A stretch of 64,000 bases of DNA from Datura wrightii (Eukaryota; Streptophyta; Magnoliopsida; Solanales; Solanaceae), in contig JASDFA010000010.1 of assembly GCA_035772735.1 (NCBI GenBank), positions 98,476,001-98,540,000 of the forward strand, in the 5' to 3' direction. Positions within the stretch are counted from its first letter, which is position 1, and every line of letters starts with the position of its first letter. Position numbers and translations under genes: made by a program. The notes beneath the pieces were generated by a model that worked only from the letters and a program-made list of their open reading frames with translations, had not been told where the DNA came from and did not search any database. Of the stretch, positions 1 to 9,967 are shown in pieces.

Positions 1-1137
1 GTCTTCCCTTGCCAACTTAGGTTGAGCCTTTTCGACTGTTTATTTTTGGAAACCACATTACATGCCAATGTCCCCTTTTTGATCCCCTCTTCTTGGCACC
101 CATCCTCCCTAATTGCTAGTGCCGAGTGAATGTGATTAATGGGGGATAAAAGCCCAAACACATAGGGAGAGATAAGGAAATCAGTGAGAAAGAGGCAAAG
201 AGCCTATGTTTGGGGGTTTTCAGGGAAGGGGGAAATATGAGAAGCCTAAATTTAAGGTAGCACCAAACTGTGAAAAACAAAAGAGAATGAAATGATGAGT
301 TGAGAAACCTTAAGGTACCGAAAGAGAAAAGAAATGTGAAATGGTGTACCTCTTGCTTAGACAAGGCTTAACGTGATAGCCAAAGGAGCTACAAGGAAGG
401 TCTTTTAGAAATAGAAGATAATGGTTGCAAAAGGAGGAATAAGGTGGAGTGATATAAGAAGTTAGATGGGAAGGGTTAAAATATTCACATAAAGGCATTA
501 GGGAGGTTCTAGTCACTAGAGCCAAATAATTTTCCTACCATTACCCCTAGCCTTCATCATGACCCGCAAGTCCTAATTGATTTTGAGTGTAGTTGCTCTA
601 TATTAAGGGTGGATTACACGAAGGGAAAACCTATGGGTCAAGTTGTGTTCATGAAGATTTCTTTTGGTAGAGTGAGTGTGATTATCTTTTTCTATAATCC
701 CTTATGTGTGCATTGATTCATGATAAAGAAAAGGGATTCTCTCTAAAGTAAGTGGCATCATTCCCTTTTGAGGATACACTTGCATTGAAGTAAAGGTGTG
801 ATTGAGGCATGAGTAGTGTGAGCTCTAAGGCAAACTTTGAATGGGCAGTGATTATCAATTGAGATGCTATGATTTGATTTTATAAGCTATGCCCTTGTTT
901 TGCAAAATGAAAGCATTTTTGAATCATGCCTTTGAACTATGGTTGCTTCTTGAAACTTTTCCACATTTTTAGGGGAAATTGCTTCTCTTTTTCTGTGAGA
1001 TGGTGAGCATTTTGGAGTTGTTATAGGTTAAGTGATCATTGATGTATAAACTTTTGTGGAGTGGCATGTCATTCCTTTTTCTCAACTGATAAGAATTGCA
1101 TTACTTGAGGACAAGCAATGGTTCAAGTTTGGGGATT
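1..1137 (+). mobile_element. Element A1: 3' non-coding end of an Athila-like retrotransposon
   Basis: The segment corresponds to 40980-42117, which is the 3' internal end of the Athila-like element C. It has no convincing reading frame. It ends in a purine-rich tract (about 1125-1137, AAGTTTGGGGATT) directly before a TG that opens an LTR, the expected polypurine tract position for a plus-strand element. The window starts inside this element, so its gag-pol is not visible. Confidence 0.8.
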
Positions 1138-2674
1138 TGCTGAATTGGTAATTTACCAACTCATCAGGCTCTTAAGAATGAATAGTTTAGTTTTCAAGTG
1201 ATTTAGATGGATTTTATTCCATTTTTGCCTTTTTATGTACAAGTATCTGAGTTTAAAATAAAGAGCATGAATTGTAGTAAAAAGGATGAATTCAGGTAAA
1301 AATCGGTGCTCCATCGGAGGAAATCGGTGAAACACTGATCAATTGCAGGAAAGCACTAGTTTGAGAAGAAAATGCAACCGGCGGCCCACGGATGGAAACT
1401 GGTGAACCTCCGGTTCTATCGCTAACAAATGTTGCATCTTGCTGGACCAAAGAGGAAACTGATTGACATATCGCGGATGGAAACTGGAGAACCTCTGATG
1501 GCATAGCTGAAAGGTCCTTGAATGGCACTAGATCACAGAAGAAAATCAACAGCGGCTCGTGGATTGCAACCATCGAACCGCCGGTTCCGTCGCAAGTGAA
1601 ACAATCCCTGAATAATAGAAGTTATGTCTAGCACAAAAAAGAGGAGATTGGTTTCCCTATTTTTGTATATAGTCTAGAAGAAAGTACTTTGTACATTTCT
1701 TTTGAACATTCCTTTTTCTTTGGAAGGAGAAACACCCCATTGGGGAAGAAATTTGAATATTGCTCTCTCCTATTTTCATCTTCTTCCTTAGCAAGGTATA
1801 ACCATTGTTGCAGACATACTTTGAGTTTGATTTTGCTTGATCTTAGTAATGAAATCATTGAGTTTTTTTAATGAATATGCTCTTTAGTTTCTTAATTATG
1901 AGTAGCTAAATCATTATCTAGAGGTGTGTTATGATGGGCGTTTAATTAGGTTGGGTATTGCTAGATTTAACTTAATATTGCTTAATTAGTGTAAATCTGT
2001 TAAATTCTCTTCAAATTATAATTGATTGCCCATATTTGCAAATATGGGTCTAGTTTTCTTACTTGATTTTGGCTTGAAAAAGAAGAATTAAGTATTGGAG
2101 GAGAATTTGATTGTGGGAATGGATGTGATTGAGTGGGTGTTGGGATAGAAATAGCCAAAACCCACATTCATAATCCGAATTAGTGGTCGATGGCTAAAAA
2201 TAGCTCAGCTACTAACTCAAACTATATTGGGCTAATTGAATTGTGTCTTGAGGTTCGAAAGGACTTGAGGAAAAGGCACCTAAGAGGTTGAAAAACATCG
2301 AGTGCCATCTTGTCTAAAGTTATTTACACTTAATCGCAATAATTTTATGATCTAGCATATCCTCATCTGATTAGAAACCCATCTACACCACAACTGTACT
2401 CTTCACTCATCATTGTCTCTCAATTTTGATTATTTTGCTATTTTAACTACCTGAGTTTGAATCCACAATATTATTGACTTCATTTTCCCCCAAAAATTTA
2501 CTATTTTATTTCCCTTGATTTGGTGCAAATTATTTCAAATTTCCTAAACAATGCTTGCGCAAATAATTCACTAGTCCCTATGGAATTCGACCCCGACATT
2601 TTTTAGAAATATTTGTTTTGAGAAACAACCGTTTACGCTCTCTCATCAAGAGGGGTGTAGTTTAGACGTTATCA
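1138..2674 (+). repeat. 3' LTR of Athila-like element A1
   Basis: The LTR opens TGCTGAATT after the polypurine tract and ends GACGTTATCA. It is about 1537 bp. The matching LTRs are 42118-43650 and the partial 33171-34501, which is followed by a tRNA-Asp type primer site, so this sequence acts as a 5' LTR elsewhere in the window. Between about 1295 and 1600 it holds three imperfect repeats built on a GGATGGAAAC...GGTGAACC core. The phrase near 2570 (TATGGAATTCGACCC) is a common feature near the end of Athila-type LTRs. Confidence 0.85.
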
Positions 2675-3398
2675 TCTTTCAGTAAGAATATCTTATTACT
2701 TTGCGTCTCTCCTTCTTCTAGCCATGGGTAACTAAACGCAGATTTAGGGTTGTAACCTAATGATACCAATTTGGTAAAATTGTGTTTGGGATTGTGAATA
2801 TTTGATTGATTTTGTAGTGTGTGATTGGTGATGAGAATCATCCAATCCTTCCCAATTACCTTTATGAGGCTTGAAAGAGCAAAATTAGGCTGGGTTAGCA
2901 TCAATCAACAAAAACTCAAGGCATAACCCTTGTTTAATGGGTTTTCCTAAACATAGGTTGAATTCCAAATTGACAAACAAGCAATTGGATATAAAGAAGT
3001 TCTCTTCAACTTGACAAAATTGAAGTAAATTGACACCTATGGTGCTATTGAAAGATATCCATAGGTTGTCTAAGTAAATTGCTGGCATGTACAACCTTAG
3101 CCCACTCTCAATTCTTGCATATTGTGTGATGTAGGTGGATTGACCCAATATTGGGGTCGCTTCCCTAGAATTATCACTAATTGTTTACAACCTTACTTAG
3201 TGCAATCTGTAGTCATAGTTAATTTCTTTTACTCTCAATCTGAATAGATCCTAATCTTGCAATGCTTTAGTATTTAGCACTAGCAGTCTAGGCTTCGAGT
3301 AGTCTCTGTGGGATTCGACCCTAATTCCTAGTTGGGTTCTATATTTGTATAGATCGCTTATACTACTTAATATTGAGAGTGGATATTAGTGTAGATCA
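2675..3398 (+). repeat. Truncated 5' LTR of element B1
   Basis: This is the right-hand part of an LTR ending GTAGATCA, followed seven bases later by a primer site. It contains the phrase TGTGGGATTCGACCC near 3309, typical of the end of Athila-type LTRs. Its left part is missing: sequence passes directly from the end of the A1 LTR (2674) into it. The same abrupt junction is seen at 43650/43651. Confidence 0.7.
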
Positions 3399-3405
3399 AA
3401 TATTA

Positions 3406-3423
3406 TGGTGTTGTTGCTAGGGA
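3406..3423 (+). other. Primer binding site of B1 (tRNA-Asp type, CpG-decayed)
   Basis: TGGTGTTGTTGCTAGGGA aligns with the complement of a plant tRNA-Asp 3' end (TGGCGCCGTTGCCGGGGA). Most differences are C to T changes, as expected after methylation and deamination. It lies directly after the LTR end. Copy B2 has the equivalent site at 44384-44401. Confidence 0.75.
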
Positions 3424-3521
3424 CTACTGCATAAGCCCTATCTAGTTCTAACAGTCTAGTTTTCTTGCTTAAATCTATTCTTTTACCTTTTCTTTTTGTT
3501 TTTGTCTCTTTATATAGGATC

Positions 3522-5130
3522 ATGGTCGCTCTTCCAGCCATAGATTTGGAAAATGTGTTTGTGGATGTCAATAAGTAGGTCGACTATGCGAGCGCGATCA
3601 TTCCACCAAGGGTAAATGCTGCCTCATTCAAAATAGAGATAGAATCTATACTATGCTAAAAGCAGAGGGACAGCTTCGCAAGTCCATGGACGGTGTTTAT
3701 TGGAGGTGTGCAACCTTCATAAGTAAAATAACATTTATGAAGGATTTTATCCGGTTACAAATGTTCAAATACTCATTGGCTAGTGAGGCAAGGGATTGGT
3801 TGCATAAACACCCTCAAAATTAATTCATATTGGCAAGAATTGCTAATGTCTTCCTGAAAAAATAGCTTCAACCTAGCAAAAAGGAAGAGCAACGGGATAA
3901 GATATTTTACTTTCAGTAGCTACCGGGTGAACAATTTTTCAAAACATGGGAGAGATTCCGCCAATACATCCTTCAGGCGCCCAACCATGAGTACCTGGAG
4001 CATATCTTGTTAGAGAAGTTTTATGTCGGTCTAGATGCCTTGACACAATCCGTTTCCAACAACATTGTAGGTGGGTACTTCATAGACAAGACCTTTAACA
4101 AAATTGCCATCATCTTCGACAAGATAGCAAAGCACAACCATGCTTGGCATGGTGGGGACTGAAGTAGAGGAATCAATGTGGGGACTCCTTCATTATCTCG
4201 TTCGATGAAGGAGAATAATGAGTGAGATCAGATGATGGCCACAATGGCAACTAACATAACCCTCCTCACAAAAAAGTTGACCAAATCCGAGGTCAAGAAG
4301 GTGTGTGCTATTGATGAGACCATGAATGGTGTTCCGTACTGGCATGGATTCCCTCCTCCTCCATATCAATATCAGCCATCAGAAGAGCCACCATCTATGC
4401 AAGTGGAAGATGCCAATTATGTTGGAAACTCATCTAGTGGCTATAGACTACAGTATCAATAGGGCCACCCCTCTTCTTCATACTAAGGGAATTGGAGACA
4501 TCAACCACAAGGTCACGGTCAATATTATGCTAGGAATTATTTTGGCGGTCAAAATTTAGGTTGGCAGTATGATGGTAATTACAAGAATAGAGTCTCTTCT
4601 TCTTTTGTTTCGCCTAGAGGTCCCCCCTCTAACTCCCAAAACTGGAGTGAGGGTCCTTCACATGATCACGGGGTCTCAAAGCTTGAAAGAGTGTTAGAAA
4701 AGGTTCTTGCCAACCAGGAGAGGACGAATGCTTGTCTAAAGAGTCTCATGGAGATTGTTGGCTCTCACACAACTTCTATTCAGAAACTAGAGCAACAGGT
4801 GCGAGACCTTTTTCGTGATCAAAATCCCAAGCTAAAAGGCCATCTCCCGGTTACACAGTGGTGAATCCAAAAGGATATGTGGGATCTTCTAATGCTCAAT
4901 GCATGGCCATAGTTATTGAGAATAAAAAAATTGTGCAACCTATTTATGTTTAAAAGGAAGATGATGTGGTTTAAAAGAATTCTAAAATTGTGATTGAGTT
5001 TGGTGACCAAGAAGAGAGGCCCAAAAAGCCTTTGTTGATGAGATAGTTGAGGGTGGATCCAATAGGCTACCATGTGAGGAAATTCAAGAAGATATGCCAG
5101 TTGCCCCAAAGGAGAGGGGGAAGGCAAAGG
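3522..5130 (+). pseudogene. gag: gag of element B1 (Athila type), degenerate
   Basis: The start is the ATG at 3522, about 100 bases after the primer site; upstream is non-coding. Recognisable pieces in order are MVALPAIDLENVF, a Retrotrans_gag core with SLASEARDWLHKHPQN, then LPGEQFFKTWERFRQY and ILLEKFYVGLDALTQSV, and a basic Pro/Gln-rich region (4232-4450). A predicted coiled coil follows (about 4680-4810, VLEKVLANQERTNACLKSL). The C-terminal end has NPKG...NAQCMAI, which in this family leads into the protease. Gag would form the particle and bind RNA. Several stops and frameshifts (near 3820, 3860, 4165, 4460 and 4860) break it. Most are also present or near in B2, so decay began before duplication. 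Confidence 0.8.
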
Positions 5131-5960
5131 GATGAGTGGAAGACTCTAAAAAATACTTTGCCCCACCTGTCCCTCCATTTCCACAAAGAATTTCTCAAGC
5201 CCTTGATGCGAAAGTAGCAAAGCATGTTGAGAGGCTTAAAGAGACAACACTCTAGTACCGTTCATAAATAACATCAAAGAGATGTCGAGGTCTGATAAGT
5301 ACTTGAATATGCTCTTGACTAGAAAGCTTCTGTGTGATAACTATGAGCTTATCCTTGTGACACATAAAGTGAGTATCATTATAGTAGGAACACGTGTTTA
5401 AAGAAAGGAGACCCAGGAGAATTTATCATGCCTTGCTAGGTCGATAGATATGATTTCTTGCATGCCCTTTATGATAATGGGGAAAGTATTAATCTAATGC
5501 CTCTTTCCATTTAAGAGTATTATGGGTTGTCCATGATAAAGCCCACTTCCATTCATCTCCAAATGGTCGACAAAACCATTAAGACTGCGGTGAGAGGCTG
5601 GAGGATGTGCTTGTCAGAGTTGGAAAATTCGTACTACCGGCAGAATTTGTGGTTCTTGACTGTGATGTTAATAGAGATATCCCAATCATTATTAAGAGAC
5701 CATTCCTATTCACTGAGAGAGCCTTAATGGATTCAAAAAGCATGAAACATTGATTCGGGTAAAGAATGAGAGCATTACTTTCAAAGCCAGGAGAGGTCAC
5801 TTGTTTCCCATAGGAGTTGGGGGCATATGTGTGGTCAAGTTTGAGAAAAGAGTTGATAAGGTAGCTGAGCATACTATTGCTCCATCACCCAAGAGAAAGA
5901 ATGTTAAATCAGCATGGGGGAAAGTACTACCACTGTGGCACCAAAGGTAGGAAGTGGGTG
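5131..5960 (+). pseudogene. Retropepsin-like aspartic protease of element B1, degenerate
   Basis: Across three frames the typical Athila series can be read: PPVPPFPQRISQ, then a linker, KGDPGEFIMPC, the active-site region DNGESINLMPLS (D-N-G in place of D-S/T-G), and IPIIIKRPFL with ALMDSKS. The protein would cleave Gag and any Pol. The B2 version (46130-46959) restores some frames, for example RDIPIIIKRPFLVTGRDLMD. Stops and frameshifts make both copies non-functional. No RT follows; the hairpin motif starts about 50 bases after the last recognisable codons. Confidence 0.75.
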
Positions 5961-6010
5961 AGGAAGTTCCATTCCAGGACGGCTTACCAAATCCATGATC
6001 AGGTATATTA

Positions 6011-6056
6011 CGTCATGTCACGACGTTATATCAGACACTTCTTTGGAGGTAATCCA
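6011..6056 (+). other. Post-gag hairpin motif, first copy in B1
   Basis: CGTCATGTCACGACG can form a short stem (CGTC/GACG). It is followed by GTTATATCAGACACTTC and then by TTGG-AGGTAAT-CCAA. The same arrangement (small GC hairpin, spacer with GCGCTT-like core, then a GGG-AGGCAA-CCC hairpin) occurs in elements C, D and N. This copy looks decayed by CpG transitions. Function unknown. Confidence 0.65.
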
Positions 6057-6084
6057 ATGGATGCTACACTATGTATAGTATCCA

Positions 6085-6132
6085 CATCGTGCGATGACGT
6101 TAAATCGAGAGATATTTAGGAGGTTACCCAAG
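6085..6132 (+). other. Post-gag hairpin motif, second tandem copy in B1
   Basis: CATCGTGCGATG is a perfect short palindrome. It is followed by ACGTTAAATC, a spacer, and AGGAGGTTACCCAAG, a decayed form of GGGAGGCAACCCAAG. It lies 30 bases after the first copy and is retained in B2 at 47083-47130. Only element B shows two copies in tandem. Confidence 0.6.
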
Positions 6133-6229
6133 AATTTTTGGTTCTAATGGGTTTTAGTGGATGCAAGTACACTTAGAAATTTGGAGGAAAGTGGTCTAAA
6201 ACAGAAGGAAGAAATCTGGTGCGCAAAAG

Positions 6230-6375
6230 ATGGTAGAATAGATGGACTGTCCTTTCAAAGGACGGACTGTATATTCGACCGTCATCTGCACCTGGCACTC
6301 GAAGGGAATGGGCAAGCGATAGTCCAATATATGGACTGTACTCTGCCTAGACAGTCTGTCTATTGGACCATCTCT
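6230..6375 (+). repeat. Cluster of GGACTGT/GGACGG palindromes in B1
   Basis: Short palindromic words are packed here: GTCCTTTCAAAGGAC and AGTCCA-ATATA-TGGACT, with several copies of GGACTGT or GGACGGACTG. A second set lies at about 7035-7260 (ACGGACC, ACGGACTA, GGTCCGTCC). The two clusters bracket the pyrimidine-rich leader before the third ORF. The same pattern is kept in B2 (47240-47375 and 48040-48245). No coding sense is apparent. Confidence 0.5.
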
Positions 6376-6539
6376 GGTTGTTAACGAAGAAAGCCGTTGG
6401 GGCCATGTGGATGATAGAATTTTGGGTAAGGTATTATTTAATTAGGCCAGGTCGGCCTTTAATTATCCACCTATGGCTTTAACAACATGACCTACTTGGC
6501 CATAAAGGAATTTGAGTGTGTGATGGGATGCCATTTAAT

Positions 6540-6775
6540 CTGACATATGCACAACCCGTCCTCTTCTTCTTCTCCATTTCTCCCTTCTTCCCTTCTTGGA
6601 TTTCCTTCATTGTTTCTAGTTTGAGCTTCACCAACTTTCTTTGCTTCACTCTCTCTTCTCACAAGCACACACATAGACGCAATACTAGGGTTTTTCACCC
6701 ATTTCAGTTACATCCATTCACTACACAAGACCGTAACCACTTAGGTTTTTTTCTTCACCTTGATCTTTAAATTTC
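6540..6775 (+). promoter_or_regulatory. Pyrimidine-rich leader upstream of the B1 third ORF
   Basis: The strand is strongly C/T rich (CTCTTCTTCTTCTCC and similar runs). Such tracts resemble plant 5' untranslated leaders. Element C has an equivalent tract (38870-39170) at the same place between the hairpin motif and the third ORF. It may mark an internal promoter or the 5' exon of a spliced message. This is inference; no transcript evidence is available. Confidence 0.4.
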
Positions 6776-7336
6776 ATATCTAATGTGATGTTGCACCATA
6801 TATTGAAGAGGGGTTATGGAATACCTTGACTTGGAATATAAATTTAAGGGGAAGAACTTGGGTTTAAAATGCTAGTTTGATTGGACAGGGCTTAGGTAAT
6901 TGTATAAATGTGCTTCCATGTTTGATAATTGCTTCTTGACCTTGAAATTAGACTAATCATGTCCATTGTATGAGATTTGTGTAAATTGAAAATGCCCAAA
7001 TGAAATTTGGCTATGAGGCCCAATCAACGAAAGAACAAACGGACCTTCTTTCACAAAGACGGACTATCTGTCGTTATGCCGATTGAACCCATAAACACCA
7101 ACCCTCTAAGCCAAAGTACGAATCAAGGGATGGACCATAATTTTAAGACACAAACCGCACCCTGAACCATACATTGAAGTAATAAGTTGGGACTTTTATA
7201 TTCAACTGACGGTACAGGGTATGGTCCGTCCTTTGAAGGTACATACCATCCCTTTGAACGTCCTGCACTGATTTTCTACTATTTCCATAATATCCTTAGT
7301 CTATGTTCTAAAAAATTTGTGCATGATCACAGGTAA

Positions 7337-9123
7337 ATGAGATGCAAAAGAGCATTATCCCGAGGAGGCAAGTCAAGTACACCCAAGAGGTCCCGCTTAG
7401 TGGATGAGGACGAGGACGAGGAGGAGTACTTGCCTCTAGGTAGTAGGAGAGTAGAGATGTCATCCATTCCATCAGCTCAGGTAGCATCTGCTGAGACACC
7501 GACACTGAGATCTTTATCCCAATCCGGTGATGACCATGAACAAGCCCAATCGCAGGTGCTAAGATAGAGATTTCCTCCAGCAAGGCCGCTGAGGAGGAAT
7601 CATCTAGTCAGACCTCCTCTCCCCCAGCAGCAGAGTTGAGAAAAAAACATAGGGAGGAGATGTTCAATCTTAGGAGGATAGTCCAAGGCGTTAGGGAGCC
7701 CTATTTGCAGGGCCACAACATGGTCAATGGCAGAGTCCATAGGAAGATCATTGAGAAGAGCACTGTTAGCCCCACTAGGTTGGAGGAATACCCTGACATT
7801 ACAGAGCAGCTCAACTTTTAGCACTGGGAGTTTCTATTCTGACCAGTGGATTAGTATATTCAGACATTAATCCAGGAATTCTATGGAGTCTATGGGGCAA
7901 TCCTTCTGAGGTCAAAGCTAGTGTTAAATATGCAAATAGAGCCATTGAATTTGATGGTGACCCATGGGGTATCATTTGACATCAGCCGAGAGGCATTCAA
8001 CTGATTTTACTTGGGTGATGATTATGAGGTGGTGGGCACCTTAGCTTATGATGAGGCTACTGACAGAGGTAGATTGGCTAGAGGATGGATAACTAGTGTG
8101 ATAGCTCGAGGTACACCAATTTGGGCTATGTTTGATATAACCAACATCTTCAACAGAGAATTCAGGCTTTCCACCAAGTTTTGGTGGAACGTGGTTTGCA
8201 ATAGAGTTTGCCTAATGAAGAGTGACAAAAAACTACCCCTTGGATAGACTTTTGTCATGGCATCCATCATTGCCAAGAAGAGTATTGACATTGGCTAAAT
8301 GGTCAGCATGGAGCTGAAGGATAGAGCGGTACATACTGCCACCTCCCTCTCATTTCCCTGCCTCATCACAGCCCTATGTTAGAGGGCAAGGGTTCTTGTC
8401 TTACTGAGGGAGGACATATTTACGGATGCTCATCGAGTGACTGATATCACCATGATAAGGTACAACACCATGGTCACTACGGCGAGCTTTCCTAGCTCCA
8501 TATTGACAAGGGGGCCAACTACAGAGGGTTACATACTCCAGATTGAGAAGCCCGCATCACAGCCCGCTGGTGAGCAGACCAAGTATCACCAGCAACAGCT
8601 TTAGCCACTGCAACATCCATGTCAACCGCTCCACTGACGCCCCCACTTATATCAAGAGATTCACTTACTAGGTTGGTCTAACAGGTAGATAGAGAGGACA
8701 GATGGCTTGGCTGATTAAGGATCTGCCGGCATTTATGGCCACTATTATTGAGCGAGCTCTTCAGCTACTCCAGGACATAATAAGGACCTCACATGAGGCC
8801 TTGAGCTCACACCTGGCAGTTATGGATGCCCAATTGCACCAGTTTAGAGGAGGTGCCAGTGCATCTGATATTTCTATCCTTTGAGCAGACTTAGAGGAGC
8901 CAGAGTTGCTATGCTTGAAATGTATATGCATGAGAGACAGCCAGTTGATGTGAAGATACCTCTGGTAGACAGAACACCACCTACAGCCAGCGTTATGGAT
9001 TACATTCCACGAGCGGTGCCTGTTCCATCAACTCAGATTCAGCCCCTACCACCACCAACAGTCCTAATTACTCGGGTAGTACTAAACATGAGCAAGTTCC
9101 TACTCAGATTCCAGCCCAAATAG
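7337..9123 (+). pseudogene. Third ORF of B1: plant transposon-protein (Transposase_32-like) family, degenerate
   Basis: The start is the ATG at 7337, just after a plausible splice acceptor (ATCACAG, ending 7332). The N-terminal part is basic then acidic (SRLVDEDEDEEEYLPL). The middle carries family features: LIQEFYGVYGA (about 7860), then RGWITSVIARGTP and FWWNVVCNRVCLMKSDKKLP (8080-8240), and TFVMASIIAKKSIDIG (8248-8297). The C-terminal part is Pro/Gln/Ala-rich with a predicted helix (8702-9120). I recognise this as the 'putative plant transposon protein' family found in the env position of many plant Athila-like elements; its function is unknown. Stops and frameshifts near 7565, 7820, 8003, 8245 and 8880 disable it. 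B2 has a parallel copy. Confidence 0.7.
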
Positions 9124-9400
9124 AAATTTAGGCCCCATCAATAGATAAGAGCAAGGCTCCAGCCCTTGAAACACCACCGACAGAGGTAGAGCTATCCACA
9201 GTCAAGGTAGAGGCCCTCAGGCGAGCGATAGCGGAATTATGGTTGCATACCACAGGCCAGCTCATGATGTGGAGGGTAGCACCTTTGTACCGTCATAGGA
9301 TGAGGACTAGTAGCACGGTCTGAGTGCTACAGGAAGTTTTTTCTACCTTTTTACCCCCTCTACTTTGTTTTATATATGCATTAAGGAAACTCATTCTCTT

Positions 9401-9967
9401 TAGGTGGGGTTGGATATTTTTGATGTGCGTATAATGATTAGTTGTCTCAAAACTCTGATTTGCATGGCTATATGCATTTGATGAGATATTGGTGTGTGGT
9501 TTGTGATCAATGTAGTCCATTTTTACAAGCTTTCTTAGTATAGCTTCTTTTTTTTATTTCTTAGATTAACTTATTTTTTCTTTTATACTGTATATCCCTC
9601 TTTGGTTTTCTTAGCCATGGTTCTTTCCTAAGAAGCTTCATTTCTGCTGAAACTGGCAAAATAAAGGTAGTTAAGTGTCATAATGCAGGGGCCCGATGAT
9701 GGATTTGTTAGGCGACTTTCTTAAGGGTACCGACCTACTTTATTGAGTCATCTTATGATAAATAGATTGTTTTTACTTAGGCGGTGGTGGCAATTTAGCT
9801 ATTTGCATGCTTGTGTTGATTTTTTAAAGTTATGCCTCCCACAACATTTTTGTTGTAGATGTTTGATATTGAGTAGTACATCTCCATTCGTGACATGAAA
9901 TATCGGCAATATGTTCCTAATTTAGAATGATGTGTTAGCCATTTTTATAGTCCATATGCTAATGTGT
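9401..9967 (+). repeat. Polypurine tract and 5' part of the 3' LTR of B1
   Basis: TAGGTGGGGTTGGA (9401-9414) is a purine-rich tract. The LTR opens TGATGTGCGTATA at 9421. After 547 bp it is cut by the terminal TGTCACAACCC of gypsy-1. The remaining right-hand part of this LTR is not found beyond gypsy-1. It cannot be aligned with 2675-3398, which represents the other part of the LTR. Confidence 0.65.

Larger units (their letters stand above)
2675..9967 (+). mobile_element. Element B1: gag-protease-only Athila-like retrotransposon
   Basis: The order is: truncated 5' LTR (2675-3398), decayed tRNA-Asp primer site (3406-3423), gag, retropepsin, two copies of a hairpin motif, pyrimidine-rich leader, third ORF, polypurine tract, and part of a 3' LTR (9421-9967) cut by gypsy-1. 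No reverse transcriptase, RNase H or integrase coding is visible between the protease and the hairpin motif. Copy B2 at 43651-50960 has the same layout, so the lack of pol predates the duplication. B is therefore non-autonomous and would need pol from a relative such as element C. Confidence 0.8.
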
